From contig NZ_BLWC01000001.1 in NCBI RefSeq assembly GCF_013167895.1, positions 5,642,001 through 5,706,000 on the forward strand: a stretch of DNA of 64,000 bases, read 5' to 3'. This DNA is from Streptomyces fulvorobeus (GTDB lineage: Bacteria > Actinomycetota > Actinomycetes > Streptomycetales > Streptomycetaceae). Position numbers and translations under genes: made by a program. The notes beneath the pieces were generated by a model. The model did not search any database. It was not told where the DNA came from and saw only the letters and a program-made list of their open reading frames with translations. Shown here in pieces: positions 42,505 through 52,323 of this stretch. Position 1 is the first letter of the stretch, and every line of letters begins with the position of its first letter.

Positions 42505-43272
42505 ATGCGCATCGGACTCTTCGCCACCTGTCTGGGAGACACGCTCTTCCCCGATGCGGTGAAGTCCACCGCGGTCCTGCTCGCGCGCCTGGGGCACGAT
42601 GTGGTGTTCCCGCCGGAGCAGACCTGTTGCGGCCAGATGCACGTCAACACCGGCTACCAGCGCGAACCCGTCCCGCTGGTCCGCAACTTCGCCGACCAGT
42701 TCGGCGACTCCGCCATCGAAGCGGTGGTCATACCGTCCGCTTCGTGCGCGGGCTCGGTCCGCCACCAGCACGAGATCATCGCCGAGCGGTACGGTGACGC
42801 CCCGCTGCGCGCCCGCGTCGCGACCGTCAAGGCCAAGACGTACGAACTATCCGAGTTCCTGGTCGACGTCCTGGACGTCACCTCGGTCGGGGCCCATTTC
42901 CCGTACCGCGTCACCTACCACCCCACCTGCCACTCCCTGCGGATGCTCCGGGTCGGCGACAAGCCGCTGCGGCTGCTGCGTGCCGTCGACTCCATCGAGC
43001 TCGTCGAGCTCCCGGAAGCGGACTCCTGCTGCGGTTTCGGCGGCACCTTCGCCGTGAAGAACGCCGACACCTCCACCGCGATGCTCCAGGACAAGATGCG
43101 CGACATCACCGCCACCGGGGCGGATGTCTGCACCGTGGGCGACTCCTCCTGCCTGATGCACATCGGCGGCGGGCTCTCCCGCATCAAGGCGGGCGCGCGG
43201 ACCCTGCACCTCGCGCAGATCCTCGCCTCCACCCGCCCCTCGCCCTACGTCCTGACGGAGGCCGCCGTATGA
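42505..43272 (+). CDS. lutA: L-lactate utilisation protein LutA (Fe-S protein)
   Basis: 255 residues with two CCG-type cysteine-rich domains: FPPEQTCCGQMHVNTGY...SASCAG and TYHPTCHSLR...ADSCCGFGGTFAVKN...GDSSCLMHI. These domains bind Fe-S clusters as in heterodisulfide reductase/GlpC proteins. LutABC together oxidise L-lactate to pyruvate. ATG at 42505 follows GGGGAGG. It overlaps lutB as ATGA and lies behind the GntR gene and its operator. Confidence 0.92.
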   Translation: MRIGLFATCLGDTLFPDAVKSTAVLLARLGHDVVFPPEQTCCGQMHVNTGYQREPVPLVRNFADQFGDSAIEAVVIPSASCAGSVRHQHEIIAERYGDAPLRARVATVKAKTYELSEFLVDVLDVTSVGAHFPYRVTYHPTCHSLRMLRVGDKPLRLLRAVDSIELVELPEADSCCGFGGTFAVKNADTSTAMLQDKMRDITATGADVCTVGDSSCLMHIGGGLSRIKAGARTLHLAQILASTRPSPYVLTEAAV

Positions 43273-44803
43273 ACACGTTCCTCGGCATGCCGGCCACCCC
43301 GCCCCGTTCCCCGTACGGGACGGGGAACCTGCGCGGCGAGCGCACGTTCCCCGAGGCCGCCCGCGGCGAACTGCGCGACGAACAACTGCGCGGCAACCTC
43401 GGCAGGGCGACCCGCACCATCCGGGCCAAGCGCCTCCACGTCACCGGTGAGCTCCCCGACTGGGAGGAACTGCGCGAGGCGGGCGCCGCCATCAAGACCG
43501 ACGCCATGAACCGGCTGCCCGAACTCCTGGAGCAGCTCGAACAGAAGGTGACCGAACGCGGCGGCACCGTGCACTGGGCGCGGGACGGCGATGAGGCCAA
43601 CCGGATCGTCGCCGGCCTGATCCAGGAGACGGGAAGCCGCGAGGTCATCAAGGTCAAGTCGATGGCCACCCAGGAGACCGGCCTCAACGAACACCTGGAG
43701 TCGCTCGGCATCACCCCGCACGAGACCGACCTGGCCGAGCTCATCGTGCAGCTCGCCCACGACAGGCCCTCGCACATCCTGGTGCCCGCGATCCACCGCA
43801 ACCGCGACGAGATCCGGCGGATCTTCCTCGACGGTATCCCGGGCGTCGACCCGGGCTCGACAACGTGCCCGCCCACCTCGCCGCGGCCGCCCGCGCCTAC
43901 CTGCGCGAGAAGTTCATGACGACGAAGGTGGCCGTCTCCGGCGCCAACTTCGCCGTCGCCGAGACCGGCACCCTGTCCGTGGTGGAGTCCGAGGGCAACG
44001 GCCGGATGTGCCTGACCCTGCCCGAGACCCTGATCACCGTCATGGGCATCGAGAAGGTGCTGCCGCGCTTCGGGGACCTCGAAGTCTTCCTCCAGTTGCT
44101 TCCGCGCTCCTCGACCGGCGAGCGCATGAACCCGTACACCTCGATGTGGACCGGGGTGACACCGGGCGACGGACCGCAGGACTTCCATCTGGTCCTGCTC
44201 GACAACGGACGCACCGCCGCACTCGCCGACAGGATCGGGCGCGAGGCGCTCAACTGCATCCGCTGTTCCGCCTGTCTCAACGTCTGTCCGGTGTACGAGA
44301 GGACTGGCGGGCACGCGTACGGCTCGACCTACCCCGGACCGATCGGCGCGGTCCTCACCCCGCAGCTCGCCGGGATGCACGCGGCCGACGACGACCCCAA
44401 CAGCTCCCTGCCGTACGCCTCCACCCTCTGCGGCGCCTGCTTCGACGCCTGCCCGGTGAAGATCGACATTCCCTCGCTGCTCGTCGAGCTGCGCCACCAG
44501 AACACCGAGGAGTCGGGTACGACGGCCGAGAAGCTCGCCATGAAGGCCGCGGCGGCGGTGATGAAGCGGCCGAAGCTCTACACGGCCGCCCAGAGGGCTT
44601 CGGGTCTCGGCCGCGCCGTCGCAGGACGCGGCGGTACGATCTCCCGCCTGCCGGCCCCGTTCAGGGGCTGGAGCGCGAGCCGGGACACCCCCGCCCCGCC
44701 CCGGCAGACCTTCCGCGCCTGGCTGGCATCCGACGAAGGCGCCGCCACGATGCGCGCCGCCGCCGACGAGTACACCGGCCCGGTTCCGGAGGACGAGAAG
44801 TGA
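43269..44803 (+). pseudogene. lutB: L-lactate utilisation Fe-S protein LutB, frameshifted as sequenced
   Basis: The first about 195 residues (to IPGVDPG) are in one frame and the rest (LDNVPAHLAAAARAYLREKF to the stop) in another; the break is at a GGG run, 43853-43855, and one added G gives DPGLDNVPAHL. The full protein has the LUD domain and two ferredoxin-type clusters: CIRCSACLNVCPVY and CGACFDACPVKIDIP. It is the iron-sulfur subunit of the LutABC lactate oxidation complex. The stop overlaps lutC as GTGA. Intact motifs on both sides argue for a sequencing error. Confidence 0.87.
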
Positions 44804-45444
44804 CACACTCCCCCCTCGGCGCACGGGAGACCGTGCTCGGCCGGGTCCGCGACGCACTCGCCCTGGCTCCCGTGCCCCCGGTCACCATCCCGCGCGGCTA
44901 CCGCACCGGACGCACGCTTCCCGACGGTGAACGCCTCGCCCTGCTGACCCACCGGCTCCTCGACTACAAGGCCCAGGTGCACGCCTGCACGGCCGATCGC
45001 ACCGCCGACGTCATCGCCGACGTCCTGCGGGAGCTCGGCGCCCGGCGGATCGGCGTGCCGGACGGGCTCGACGAGACATGGCTGAGCCGCTACGACGGAG
45101 AGGTCCAGCAGGACTCCGCCGACATCCCCGCGCCGGCTCTCGACGCGCTGGACGGTGTGGTCACGGCCTCCGCCGTCAGCTGCGCCGAGACCGGCACCAT
45201 CTTCCTGGACGGTTCACCCGGCCAGGGCAGGCGGGCGCTCTCCCTCGTCCCCGATCTGCATGTGTGCGTCGTCGACCTGTCGACGGTCGAGGCCGGGGTG
45301 CCGGAAGCGGTCACCCGGCTGGTGCCTGAACGGCCGACCACGCTGATCAGCGGACCGTCCGCCACCTCCGACATCGAACTGGAGCGGGTCGAGGGCGTGC
45401 ACGGGCCGCGCACCCTGGTCGTGGTGGTCCGCACGGACGTGTGA
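44800..45444 (+). CDS. lutC: L-lactate utilisation protein LutC (LUD domain)
   Basis: 214 residues, a single LUD domain: ARRIGVPDGLDETWLSRY, VVTASAVSCAETGTIFLDGSPGQGRRALSLVPDLHVCVV and the C-terminal LISGPSATSDIELERVEGVHGPRTLVVVV, which is characteristic of LutC/YkgG proteins. Third member of the lactate oxidation operon. GTG at 44800 overlaps lutB. Confidence 0.92.
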   Translation: MTHSPLGARETVLGRVRDALALAPVPPVTIPRGYRTGRTLPDGERLALLTHRLLDYKAQVHACTADRTADVIADVLRELGARRIGVPDGLDETWLSRYDGEVQQDSADIPAPALDALDGVVTASAVSCAETGTIFLDGSPGQGRRALSLVPDLHVCVVDLSTVEAGVPEAVTRLVPERPTTLISGPSATSDIELERVEGVHGPRTLVVVVRTDV

Positions 45445-45482
45445 CGCGGACGGCCGGTCCGCACAAGCACCCCGCGAGCATC

Positions 45483-45527
45483 CGATCCCCATGCGCGACC
45501 GTCAGCGATCCCCATGCGCGACCGTCA
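45483..45527. repeat. 23-bp tandem duplication across the DUF2264 stop codon
   Basis: The 22-bp unit CGATCCCC...ACCGTCA occurs at 45483-45504 and again at 45506-45527, one base apart. The copy at 45506-45527 encodes the C-terminal residues LTVAHGDR of the DUF2264 protein (minus strand); the stop is at the junction and the other copy is non-coding. Confidence 0.85.
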
Positions 45528-47394
45528 ACGGCTCGAAGCCGATACGTGTCGTGGACCCGTCGTCCGCCCAGTCGACCTCGATCCGGCCGCCGTCGACCCG
45601 TACCCCGCTCACCGCCGGACCGAGCGGGTCCGGGGCGCTCTGCCCGGTGAGCGAGGCGAGCGACAGCAGGACGACGTCGCCCCGCGCGTCGGCGGCCAGT
45701 CGCGGCAGCACCGCCCAGTTCGTGTACGCCGTGCCCTGCGGAGCCCGTACCTCCTCGTGTGTCTCCCAGCCGTGCAGGCCGTGCAGGGCCGACGTCAGCG
45801 CGTCGTCGCGACCGGTCGCCCACCCGGTCTGCTCGACCCGGGACCCGGCCGGGACACCGAGGGCGCGGTGGGCGCGGAGCTCGTAACGGCCCCGGACCAC
45901 GGTCACGCTCTCCACCCGCATCCCCGGCACCATCGGCGTACCGGAGGCGAACACCGGCAGGTGCCAGGACGCCGCCCACCCCCAGCCGTCACCCCCGCCC
46001 GCGCCCAGTGGACGGATGCGGCGGCGGTGGCTGCGCTCGCCCGCGACGACCACGGCCAGGTGGTTGTCGGCCTGGTTCCCCCTGGCCGTGGGGCCGGTGG
46101 CGGTCGAGTACGCCTGGCGGCCGTACAGCGGGTCGTCCTGCGCGGCCGACTCGCCCTCGTGCGGCCTGACATGATCGCTGCCGTGGTTGTGGAGCCGTAC
46201 GATGCCGTCCGCGCGCGTGGACTGCACGAGGAAGCCCGGAGCGGGCAGCGCGAGCACCCTGTCGGGGCCCTCGCTCGGCGCGGGCTCCTCGGTCGCGGTC
46301 CACAGGGGATGACCGGCCGGAGCCAGCAGGCAGACGAACCCCTTGGCCGCCCAGTACGGCGACGCGGGACCCGAGTACCTCTGGAGCGTCGCCCCGTGCG
46401 GTCCGTGCCAGCCCAGGCTCAGCAGCCCGTCGCCGCCCACGGCTCCCCGGTCGAGGAAGTAGCGCAGCGACCCGCTGATCAGCCGGCGGGACGCACCGGG
46501 GGTGAGCGGGGTGTGCCCGGTGAGGGCGCCGAGCGCGACGGCGGAACCGGCCGCGAAGCGGTACGTGAGCGACCGGCCGAAGTGGACCGGCGCCCCGTCC
46601 GAGCCGAACAGCAGTGACAACCCGCCGAGGTGCTCGCGCAGCCGCCCGCCGTAGTGCGCCGACAGGCCCGGGTCGCCCGCCAGAAGCGCGTGCAGCATCG
46701 GATACAGGTGCAGGGCCCAGCCGTTGTAGTGGTCGAAGGCGCGGCCGTCCCCGTCGGCGTACCAGCCGTCCCCGCGGTACCACCCCTCCATCAGTTCGTA
46801 CGCCCTGTCCGTCGCGCGGGCCGTCTCCGCGTCCGCGCGTCCCACCGACTCCAGGAATCCGGCGACCGCGTGCGGGAAGAGGTACCAGTTGTTGGGGGAC
46901 GGCGTGTGCCGCAGCGCTCCGCGCAGCCATTGCTCCGCACGGTCCTGCACCCCGGCGTCCAGCCGGTCCCAGAGCCATGGCCTGGTGAGTCGCAGCCCGG
47001 TCGCGACGGACGCCGACTCCACCATCGGCTGGCCCCGCACGTGGTGGTCCAGGATCAGCGGCCAGGACTCGGCATCCTCGCGCCCCGGTGTCCGCGTACC
47101 CGCGGCCAGCCCGTCCGCGTACCGGTCGAGCCAGCCGTACGGGTCCTTGCCCTCCGCGCCGGCGACCCGGAAGCCGGCCGCCAGGAACGTACGCGCGTAC
47201 CCCTCCAGTCCGTCGGAGCGGACACCGGAGGCGGACGGCCGGCCCGGCAGGTCGAGCAGGGCCCGTCCGGGCGTGGCCCACCGCCAGGCCGCGTCGAGCA
47301 GACCGTCAGCGGTCGCTTCCCAGTGCGCGCGGGTGAAACCGGTGTACGGGCTCGTCTCACGGTCTTCCGGGGGAAGTGCGAAGGGGAGGGTCAT
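45502..47394 (-). CDS. DUF2264 domain-containing protein
   Basis: About 630 residues. The N-terminal (alpha/alpha) barrel is recognisable by LPPEDRETSPYTGFTRAHWEATADGLL and later NNWYLFPHAVAGFLE, YADGDGRAFDHYNGWALHLYPML and PVHFGRSLTYRFAAG. The C-terminal about 250 residues form a beta-rich region, as in polysaccharide lyase-like proteins. DUF2264 proteins are thought to act on glycans; no catalytic residue can be assigned here. No signal peptide is seen. ATG at 47394 gives the family start; ATG codons at 47421-47466 are alternatives. It diverges from the TSUP gene. Confidence 0.85.
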   Translation of the reverse strand: MTLPFALPPEDRETSPYTGFTRAHWEATADGLLDAAWRWATPGRALLDLPGRPSASGVRSDGLEGYARTFLAAGFRVAGAEGKDPYGWLDRYADGLAAGTRTPGREDAESWPLILDHHVRGQPMVESASVATGLRLTRPWLWDRLDAGVQDRAEQWLRGALRHTPSPNNWYLFPHAVAGFLESVGRADAETARATDRAYELMEGWYRGDGWYADGDGRAFDHYNGWALHLYPMLHALLAGDPGLSAHYGGRLREHLGGLSLLFGSDGAPVHFGRSLTYRFAAGSAVALGALTGHTPLTPGASRRLISGSLRYFLDRGAVGGDGLLSLGWHGPHGATLQRYSGPASPYWAAKGFVCLLAPAGHPLWTATEEPAPSEGPDRVLALPAPGFLVQSTRADGIVRLHNHGSDHVRPHEGESAAQDDPLYGRQAYSTATGPTARGNQADNHLAVVVAGERSHRRRIRPLGAGGGDGWGWAASWHLPVFASGTPMVPGMRVESVTVVRGRYELRAHRALGVPAGSRVEQTGWATGRDDALTSALHGLHGWETHEEVRAPQGTAYTNWAVLPRLAADARGDVVLLSLASLTGQSAPDPLGPAVSGVRVDGGRIEVDWADDGSTTRIGFEPLTVAHGDR

Positions 47395-47541
47395 ACGAGG
47401 GCGCAGCCTTTCTCGGGACATCCGCATCCTGATCGAGTGATCGGTAACGGTCAATAGATCGCTCATATGGAGATCCAGACGGTCAAACGATCAAAGGGCG
47501 TGTCAAAAGTGGCGGCGGGAGCGTCTAATCTCTGAACCGGC

Positions 47542-48321
47542 ATGGACACTCTCACCCTGTGGCAACTGGCCGCCCTCGCTGCGGCGACCACGCTCGTCGG
47601 TTTCTCAAAGACGGCCGTCAGCGGGGCCAACACGATCAGCCTCGCGGTCTTCGCGGCCGTGCTTCCGGCCCGGGAGTCGACCGGAGTCCTGCTCCCGATC
47701 CTGATCGCCGGTGACCTGCTCGCCGTGGCCGTCTACCGGCGCCATGCCCACTGGCCGACCCTGCTCCGGCTGTTTCCCGCCGTAGGCGTGGGTGTCGTGG
47801 CGGGAACCCTGTTCATGCTGTGGGCCGACGACGGGGCGGTACGCACCTCGATCGGCGCGATCCTGCTCCTCATGTCGGGAGTCACCCTGTGGCGCCGGCG
47901 CACCGCTGCCGGGCAGACCGGATCAGCGGCGTCCGAGGAGGAGGAGACCGGAGGGCCGCCGCGCGGCGCGCGGTTCAGGGCCCGGAGCTACGGGGTGCTC
48001 GGCGGATTCACGACCATGGTCGCCAACGCGGGCGGCCCCGTCATGTCCCTCTACCTGCTCTCCGCAGGATTCCGGAAGCTCGGATTCCTGGGCACGTCCG
48101 CTTCGTTCTTCCTGATCGTCAACGTGTCCAAGGTGCCGTTCGGTGTGGGCCTCGGCCTCATCGACCGGCACTCGTTGCTGGTCGACGCCTGCCTGGTGCT
48201 CTTCGTCGTTCCCGGTGCCTGGATCGGCCGCAGGTGCGTGGACCGGATCGACCAGAAGCTCTTCGAGCGGCTTGTCCTCGGGGCCACCGTACTGGGCGGG
48301 CTCCACCTGCTGCTGAGCTGA
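47542..48321 (+). CDS. TSUP family (TauE/SafE) sulfite/sulfonate-type anion exporter
   Basis: 259 residues with about eight hydrophobic helices in two repeats; the repeat motif appears as LVGFSKTAVSGANTISLAV (N-half) and GGFTTMVANAGGPVMSLYLLS (C-half). TSUP permeases move organosulfur compounds or other small anions. ATG at 47542 is the first start in frame after the divergent promoter region. Single gene; substrate not known. Confidence 0.88.
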   Translation: MDTLTLWQLAALAAATTLVGFSKTAVSGANTISLAVFAAVLPARESTGVLLPILIAGDLLAVAVYRRHAHWPTLLRLFPAVGVGVVAGTLFMLWADDGAVRTSIGAILLLMSGVTLWRRRTAAGQTGSAASEEEETGGPPRGARFRARSYGVLGGFTTMVANAGGPVMSLYLLSAGFRKLGFLGTSASFFLIVNVSKVPFGVGLGLIDRHSLLVDACLVLFVVPGAWIGRRCVDRIDQKLFERLVLGATVLGGLHLLLS

Positions 48322-48477
48322 GGGTGCCCCGTCCTGCCGGGAGCGAGGGACGACCGCGAGGTCATCGCGCGCCACCGCCGGCTGCGACTGAGTCCTGGCT
48401 GTCCTGGCCGCCCTGGCCCCGAGGCGTCCACGGCTACTCGACCGGAACGGCCCGGGCGGTGCTCGAGAGAACGGTGC

Positions 48478-48840
48478 TCAGGGAATCAGCAGCCGGTCCG
48501 CCCCCACCGCCGCGACGAGGCCGGTGCCGAGGAGCCAGCTGGCCAGGCGGGTACGGCCGTTCCTGCTCAGCTCGATCACGATTCCGCAGAGGATGAGCGC
48601 CAGCCCGTACACCCCGACGACCAGGACCGATGACCGGCTCGCGATGCGCAGGGCCAGGACCACGGCCATCACCGCCATGCCCGCCGAGGACAGGACGATC
48701 CGCAGCCGACGCGCCTGACGCGGCGTCAGTCTCCGTGTCCTGACGTCCGCTTCAGGTATCGCCGCGTCCGCGTCCGCGTCCGCGTCGGTGTCCGTGTCCC
48801 GGTCCCGGTCTTCGTGCCGGTCCCCGTCAGAAGTGCTCAT
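48478..48840 (-). CDS. Small membrane protein with Asp-Ala repeat N-terminus
   Basis: About 120 residues. The N-terminal about 35 are acidic, with a DRDTDTDADADAD run encoded by a hexanucleotide repeat. After a basic linker (RTRRLTPRQARRLR) come two or three membrane helices (IVLSSAGMAVMAVVLALRIA, VLVVGVYGLALILCGIVIEL, LASWLLGTGLVAAVGA). Not recognised. ATG at 48840 or GTG at 48846. The 156 bp between it and the convergent TSUP gene hold nothing I can identify. Confidence 0.65.
   Translation of the reverse strand: MSTSDGDRHEDRDRDTDTDADADADAAIPEADVRTRRLTPRQARRLRIVLSSAGMAVMAVVLALRIASRSSVLVVGVYGLALILCGIVIELSRNGRTRLASWLLGTGLVAAVGADRLLIP
48763..48810. repeat. Hexanucleotide tandem repeat within the small membrane protein gene
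   Basis: Four exact CGCGTC units (48763-48786), then four degenerate units (GGTGTC, CGTGTC, CCGGTC, CCGGTC). The unit length keeps the frame, so changes in copy number would alter only the length of the Asp-rich tail. Confidence 0.8.
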
Positions 48841-48894
48841 GACCACGGATCGTAATCGTTCACCGATTCGGCCACAGACGCCGACCGGGCGGGT

Positions 48895-49380
48895 CTACGG
48901 CCGCAGCCGCGGCGCCTCCGCGGCCGCGTCCACCGCCCCCGGGCTCTCCGCCTCCACCCGGTCTGCCAGCTCCTCTGCCCAGGTGATCAGCGGACCGATG
49001 CCCATCCCGTGCGGCCGCGCGTCCCGGTAGGCCGAGACCGCGGCCGCTCCGCGCCGCAGCAGCCGCGCGCCGCCCGACGCGTTGCCCCGGGCGGAGTGGG
49101 TCAGGCCCACGGCGAGCTGGGCCAGCCCGCGCCACAGCTCGCGCTCCGCGTCCGGGCCCGACTTCCAGGCGTCCTCGAACACCTCGTGCGCGTGGAACGG
49201 CATTCCCGCGTCCAGCAACCGCTGAGCCTCGCGCACCGTCTCCCCGGGCGTGCGCACCACGCCCTCGGGCTGGCGCTCCACCCCCTGGGCCCCGTAGGGC
49301 AGGGGGCGGCCCAGCCCGTCCCGGGGGCGCGCACTGTGCGCCCTGCCTTCGGCATCACGGTCCCTGCGAGTCTCGTCCAC
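48895..49380 (-). CDS. DUF309 domain-containing protein
   Basis: 161 residues. The DUF309 signature HAHEVFEDAWKSGPDAERELWRGLAQLAVGLTHSARGNASGGARLLRRG spans about residues 62-111. These are small helical proteins of unknown function, common as single genes. The N-terminal about 45 residues are Arg/Asp-rich and poorly conserved in type. ATG at 49380. Divergent from the AAA+ regulator at 49491. Confidence 0.83.
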   Translation of the reverse strand: MDETRRDRDAEGRAHSARPRDGLGRPLPYGAQGVERQPEGVVRTPGETVREAQRLLDAGMPFHAHEVFEDAWKSGPDAERELWRGLAQLAVGLTHSARGNASGGARLLRRGAAAVSAYRDARPHGMGIGPLITWAEELADRVEAESPGAVDAAAEAPRLRP

Positions 49381-49490
49381 CCTCCGATTGTGCCTCGCAC
49401 CTGCGGCGAACTCATCGGAACCCCGCCCGCGGGGCGTCGCGCACGACTAGTCTCGACAGTCTTCACTGCCGGACTAGGGGAAGGGTGGGC

Positions 49491-52142
49491 ATGAAGCCGT
49501 CCCGGCCGTTGTACGAGCGCGAACCGGAACTCGCCGCTGCCGCACAAGCCGTGGACGCCCTGTGCGGCGCCCAGGCGTCCGGCGGGTTACTGGTCTTCAG
49601 CGGCGAGGCGGGCATCGGCAAGACCGCGCTGCTCGCCGAGGTCCGGACCATGGCGGCCGGCCGGTGCACCGTCTGGTCCGCCCGGGGCGGTGAGACCGTC
49701 ACCTCCGTACCGTTCCATGTCGTACGCCAGTTGTTGCAGCCCGCACTGGACCAGTTCCCCGAGGACGAGACGCGGGTTCTGTTCGGCGACTGGTACGAGA
49801 TCACCGCTCCCGCGCTCGGCCTCGCCGAACCGACCGGCCCGCAGCCCGATCCGCAGGGTGTCCGGGACGGCCTCGACTTCGTCGTGGGCCGGCTCGCCTC
49901 GCGGCTCAGCCACCGGCCGCTGCTGCTCATGGTGGACGACGCGCACTGGGCGGACGGTGAATCCCTCGCCTGGCTCGCCTCGTTCACCGCGCGCCTGAGC
50001 GAGCTGCCGGTCCTGGTCGTCCAGGCCCACCGCCCACAGGAGCTGGCCGAACGCAACGCCGCCCTGAGCGCCGCCCACACCGAGCCACCCGGCCACAAGG
50101 GCCTCGTCCGGGTCGCCCTGCGCGCACTCACCCCGGACGCCACCGCCGAACTGGTCCGCGCGGCCCTCGGTGAGCACGCGGACGACCCCTTCTGCCGCGA
50201 GGTGTGGGCCGTCACCGGCGGCAACCCGTACGAGGCAGTCGAACTCGTCGCCAAGGTGCAGGACCGCGAGCTGCCGCCGGTCGAGGAATCCGCCGGCATG
50301 CTGCGGGAACTCGGCGCGTCAGCGCGCGGCAGTGGGCTCGTCGCCCGGCTCGAACGGCTGGGCACCAACGCCAACCGGTTCGCCTGGGCCGCCGCCGTGC
50401 TCGGTACCGACATCTCCCAGGAGGTGGCCGCCACCCTGGCCGGAATGAGCTCGGCGGAGGCCGCCGACTGCACCGCCCGGCTGCGCGACGCCCGTATCGT
50501 CAGCGGTTTCGACCCCCTTGAGTTCGTCCACCCGCTGATCGCCACCGCCGTGTACCGCTCGATCCCGCCGGCCAACCGCACCGCTTTCCACGGCAGGGCC
50601 GCCTGGGCGATCACCCGGGCCGGTCTCGGCGCCGCCGCGGCCTCCCGCCACCTGCTCGAAGTCCACCCGGACGACGATCAGGAACTGGTCGCGCAGCTCC
50701 GCGAGGCCGCGGGCCAGCACCTTGCCGTCGGCGCCCCGGAAGCGGCCAGACGGTGTCTCGAACGGGCGTTGGAAGAACCGCCGCGCCCGCAGGACAAGGC
50801 GGCCGTACTGTACGAACTGGGCTGCGCCACCCTGCTCAGTTCGCCGCCCACCACCGTGCAGCACCTCCGCGCGGCCCTCGACATGCCGGGGCTCGGCGAC
50901 GACCTGCGGATCGACGCCACCTTCCGGCTGGCGGCAGCGCTCGCCCACAACAACCAGCTGAAGGAGGCGGCGATCTCCCTCGCCGCCGAGGCGTCCCGCA
51001 CCGCCCCGGGACCCGGGCTGATGCGACTGCAGGCCGGGCACTTCCTGTGGGAGGGCATGCAGGCGGTCGAGGACGACGGTCCCGCCCGCTCACGCAGGCT
51101 CTCCCGCAACGCGGACCACCTGGCCGGCAGGGACAACGCCGAACGGGCCCTGCTGACCCTGCGCGCCTTCGACGCCATGCTCCGCGGCGAGAACGCCCAG
51201 CTCGTCGTCGACCTCTGCGAACGCGCACTCGTCAACGGACATCCCGCCCGCGGGCTCGGCTGGACCGACACCGAATGGGGCTTCGAGCTCCCCACCCTCG
51301 TCGGTATCACCTACGCGTTCACGGACCAGCTCGACCGGGCGGAGGAACTGTTCGGCGAGGCCGTGCGCGCCTTCGAGATCTCCGGCTGGAGCGGTGCGCA
51401 CCTCGCCTTCGCCCACACACTCCTCGGGCTCGTCCACCGCCGTCGCGGGCGCCTCGCCGAAGCGGAGGGCTTCCTGCGCGAGGGCCTGCGCCTCGCCGAC
51501 CGCGTCGGCAGCGGACTGCCCGTCCACTGGGACGCGGCCTGTCTGCTCATCGACACCCTGCTCGCCCGCGGCCGCATATCGGAGGCCCGGCTGGTCGCCG
51601 ACCGCTACGACTTCGGTGCGCCGTACCCCAGCGCCATGGTGCTGCCCGACGGCCCGTGCGTACGCGGCCGGCTGCTTCTCGCCGAAGGCCGTACCGAGGA
51701 GGCCATCGCCGAACTCGAAGCCGCGGGCGTCGCGCTGGAGGCCCGTGAGCGCTTCAACGTCGTCTGGGCGCCATGGGCCTGCGACCTCGCCCGTGCGCTG
51801 GTCGACGTGGACCCGGCCCGCGGCGCCCGGCTCGCCGCCGGTGCCCGCGTCCACGCCGAACGCTTCGGAACGGACACGGCGATCGGCGAGGCCCTGCGCT
51901 GTGTCGCCCTCTTCGCACCTCCCGAGGAGTCGGAGCACCTGCTGTCGGAAGCTGTCCGCCACCTGGAGAGGACCCCGACGACATCGGTGTACGAGCATGT
52001 CCTGGCCCGGCTGGACCACGGGATCGCGATCGGTTCCGCACGGGAACTGGCGAAGGCCCAGAAGATGGCGACGGCCTGCGGAGCGGAGGGCCTCGCGGCC
52101 CGCGCCCAGCAGGCACGGGCGTCATTGCGCTCCTCGGAGTGA
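49491..52142 (+). CDS. Large AAA+ ATPase of the LAL/MalT-like regulator type without a visible HTH; contains a TTA codon
   Basis: 883 residues. Walker A GEAGIGKTALL (residues 38-48) and Walker B PLLLMVDDAHWAD place it with the ATP-binding part of LuxR-family LAL regulators. After residue about 330 it consists of helical TPR-like repeats (for example LERALEEPPRPQDKAAVLYELGCATLL, RAEELFGEAVRAFEISGWSGAHLAFAH). It ends ...RAQQARASLRSSE with no LuxR-type DNA-binding domain, so it may act through a partner. Leu33 is TTA (49587-49589), the rare codon read by bldA tRNA. ATG at 49491 is favoured since GGGAAGG lies 6 nt upstream; GTG 49485 is too close to it. Confidence 0.85.
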   Translation: MKPSRPLYEREPELAAAAQAVDALCGAQASGGLLVFSGEAGIGKTALLAEVRTMAAGRCTVWSARGGETVTSVPFHVVRQLLQPALDQFPEDETRVLFGDWYEITAPALGLAEPTGPQPDPQGVRDGLDFVVGRLASRLSHRPLLLMVDDAHWADGESLAWLASFTARLSELPVLVVQAHRPQELAERNAALSAAHTEPPGHKGLVRVALRALTPDATAELVRAALGEHADDPFCREVWAVTGGNPYEAVELVAKVQDRELPPVEESAGMLRELGASARGSGLVARLERLGTNANRFAWAAAVLGTDISQEVAATLAGMSSAEAADCTARLRDARIVSGFDPLEFVHPLIATAVYRSIPPANRTAFHGRAAWAITRAGLGAAAASRHLLEVHPDDDQELVAQLREAAGQHLAVGAPEAARRCLERALEEPPRPQDKAAVLYELGCATLLSSPPTTVQHLRAALDMPGLGDDLRIDATFRLAAALAHNNQLKEAAISLAAEASRTAPGPGLMRLQAGHFLWEGMQAVEDDGPARSRRLSRNADHLAGRDNAERALLTLRAFDAMLRGENAQLVVDLCERALVNGHPARGLGWTDTEWGFELPTLVGITYAFTDQLDRAEELFGEAVRAFEISGWSGAHLAFAHTLLGLVHRRRGRLAEAEGFLREGLRLADRVGSGLPVHWDAACLLIDTLLARGRISEARLVADRYDFGAPYPSAMVLPDGPCVRGRLLLAEGRTEEAIAELEAAGVALEARERFNVVWAPWACDLARALVDVDPARGARLAAGARVHAERFGTDTAIGEALRCVALFAPPEESEHLLSEAVRHLERTPTTSVYEHVLARLDHGIAIGSARELAKAQKMATACGAEGLAARAQQARASLRSSE

Positions 52143-52192
52143 GGTAATGTTTCCCATGCGCGGCCACCCGGGACGACCGGGCGGAAACGCAT

Positions 52193-52266
<74 letters not shown>

Positions 52267-52281
52267 CTCAAGAGAGTCGTA

Positions 52282-52323
52282 GATCAGGGCCGGTATCGGA
52301 GAAATTCGATACCGGCCCTGATC
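52282..52323 (+). terminator. Terminator after the second tRNA-Pro
   Basis: Perfect 17-bp stem GATCAGGGCCGGTATCG / CGATACCGGCCCTGATC with loop GAGAAATT, followed by GTTT. Confidence 0.88.
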
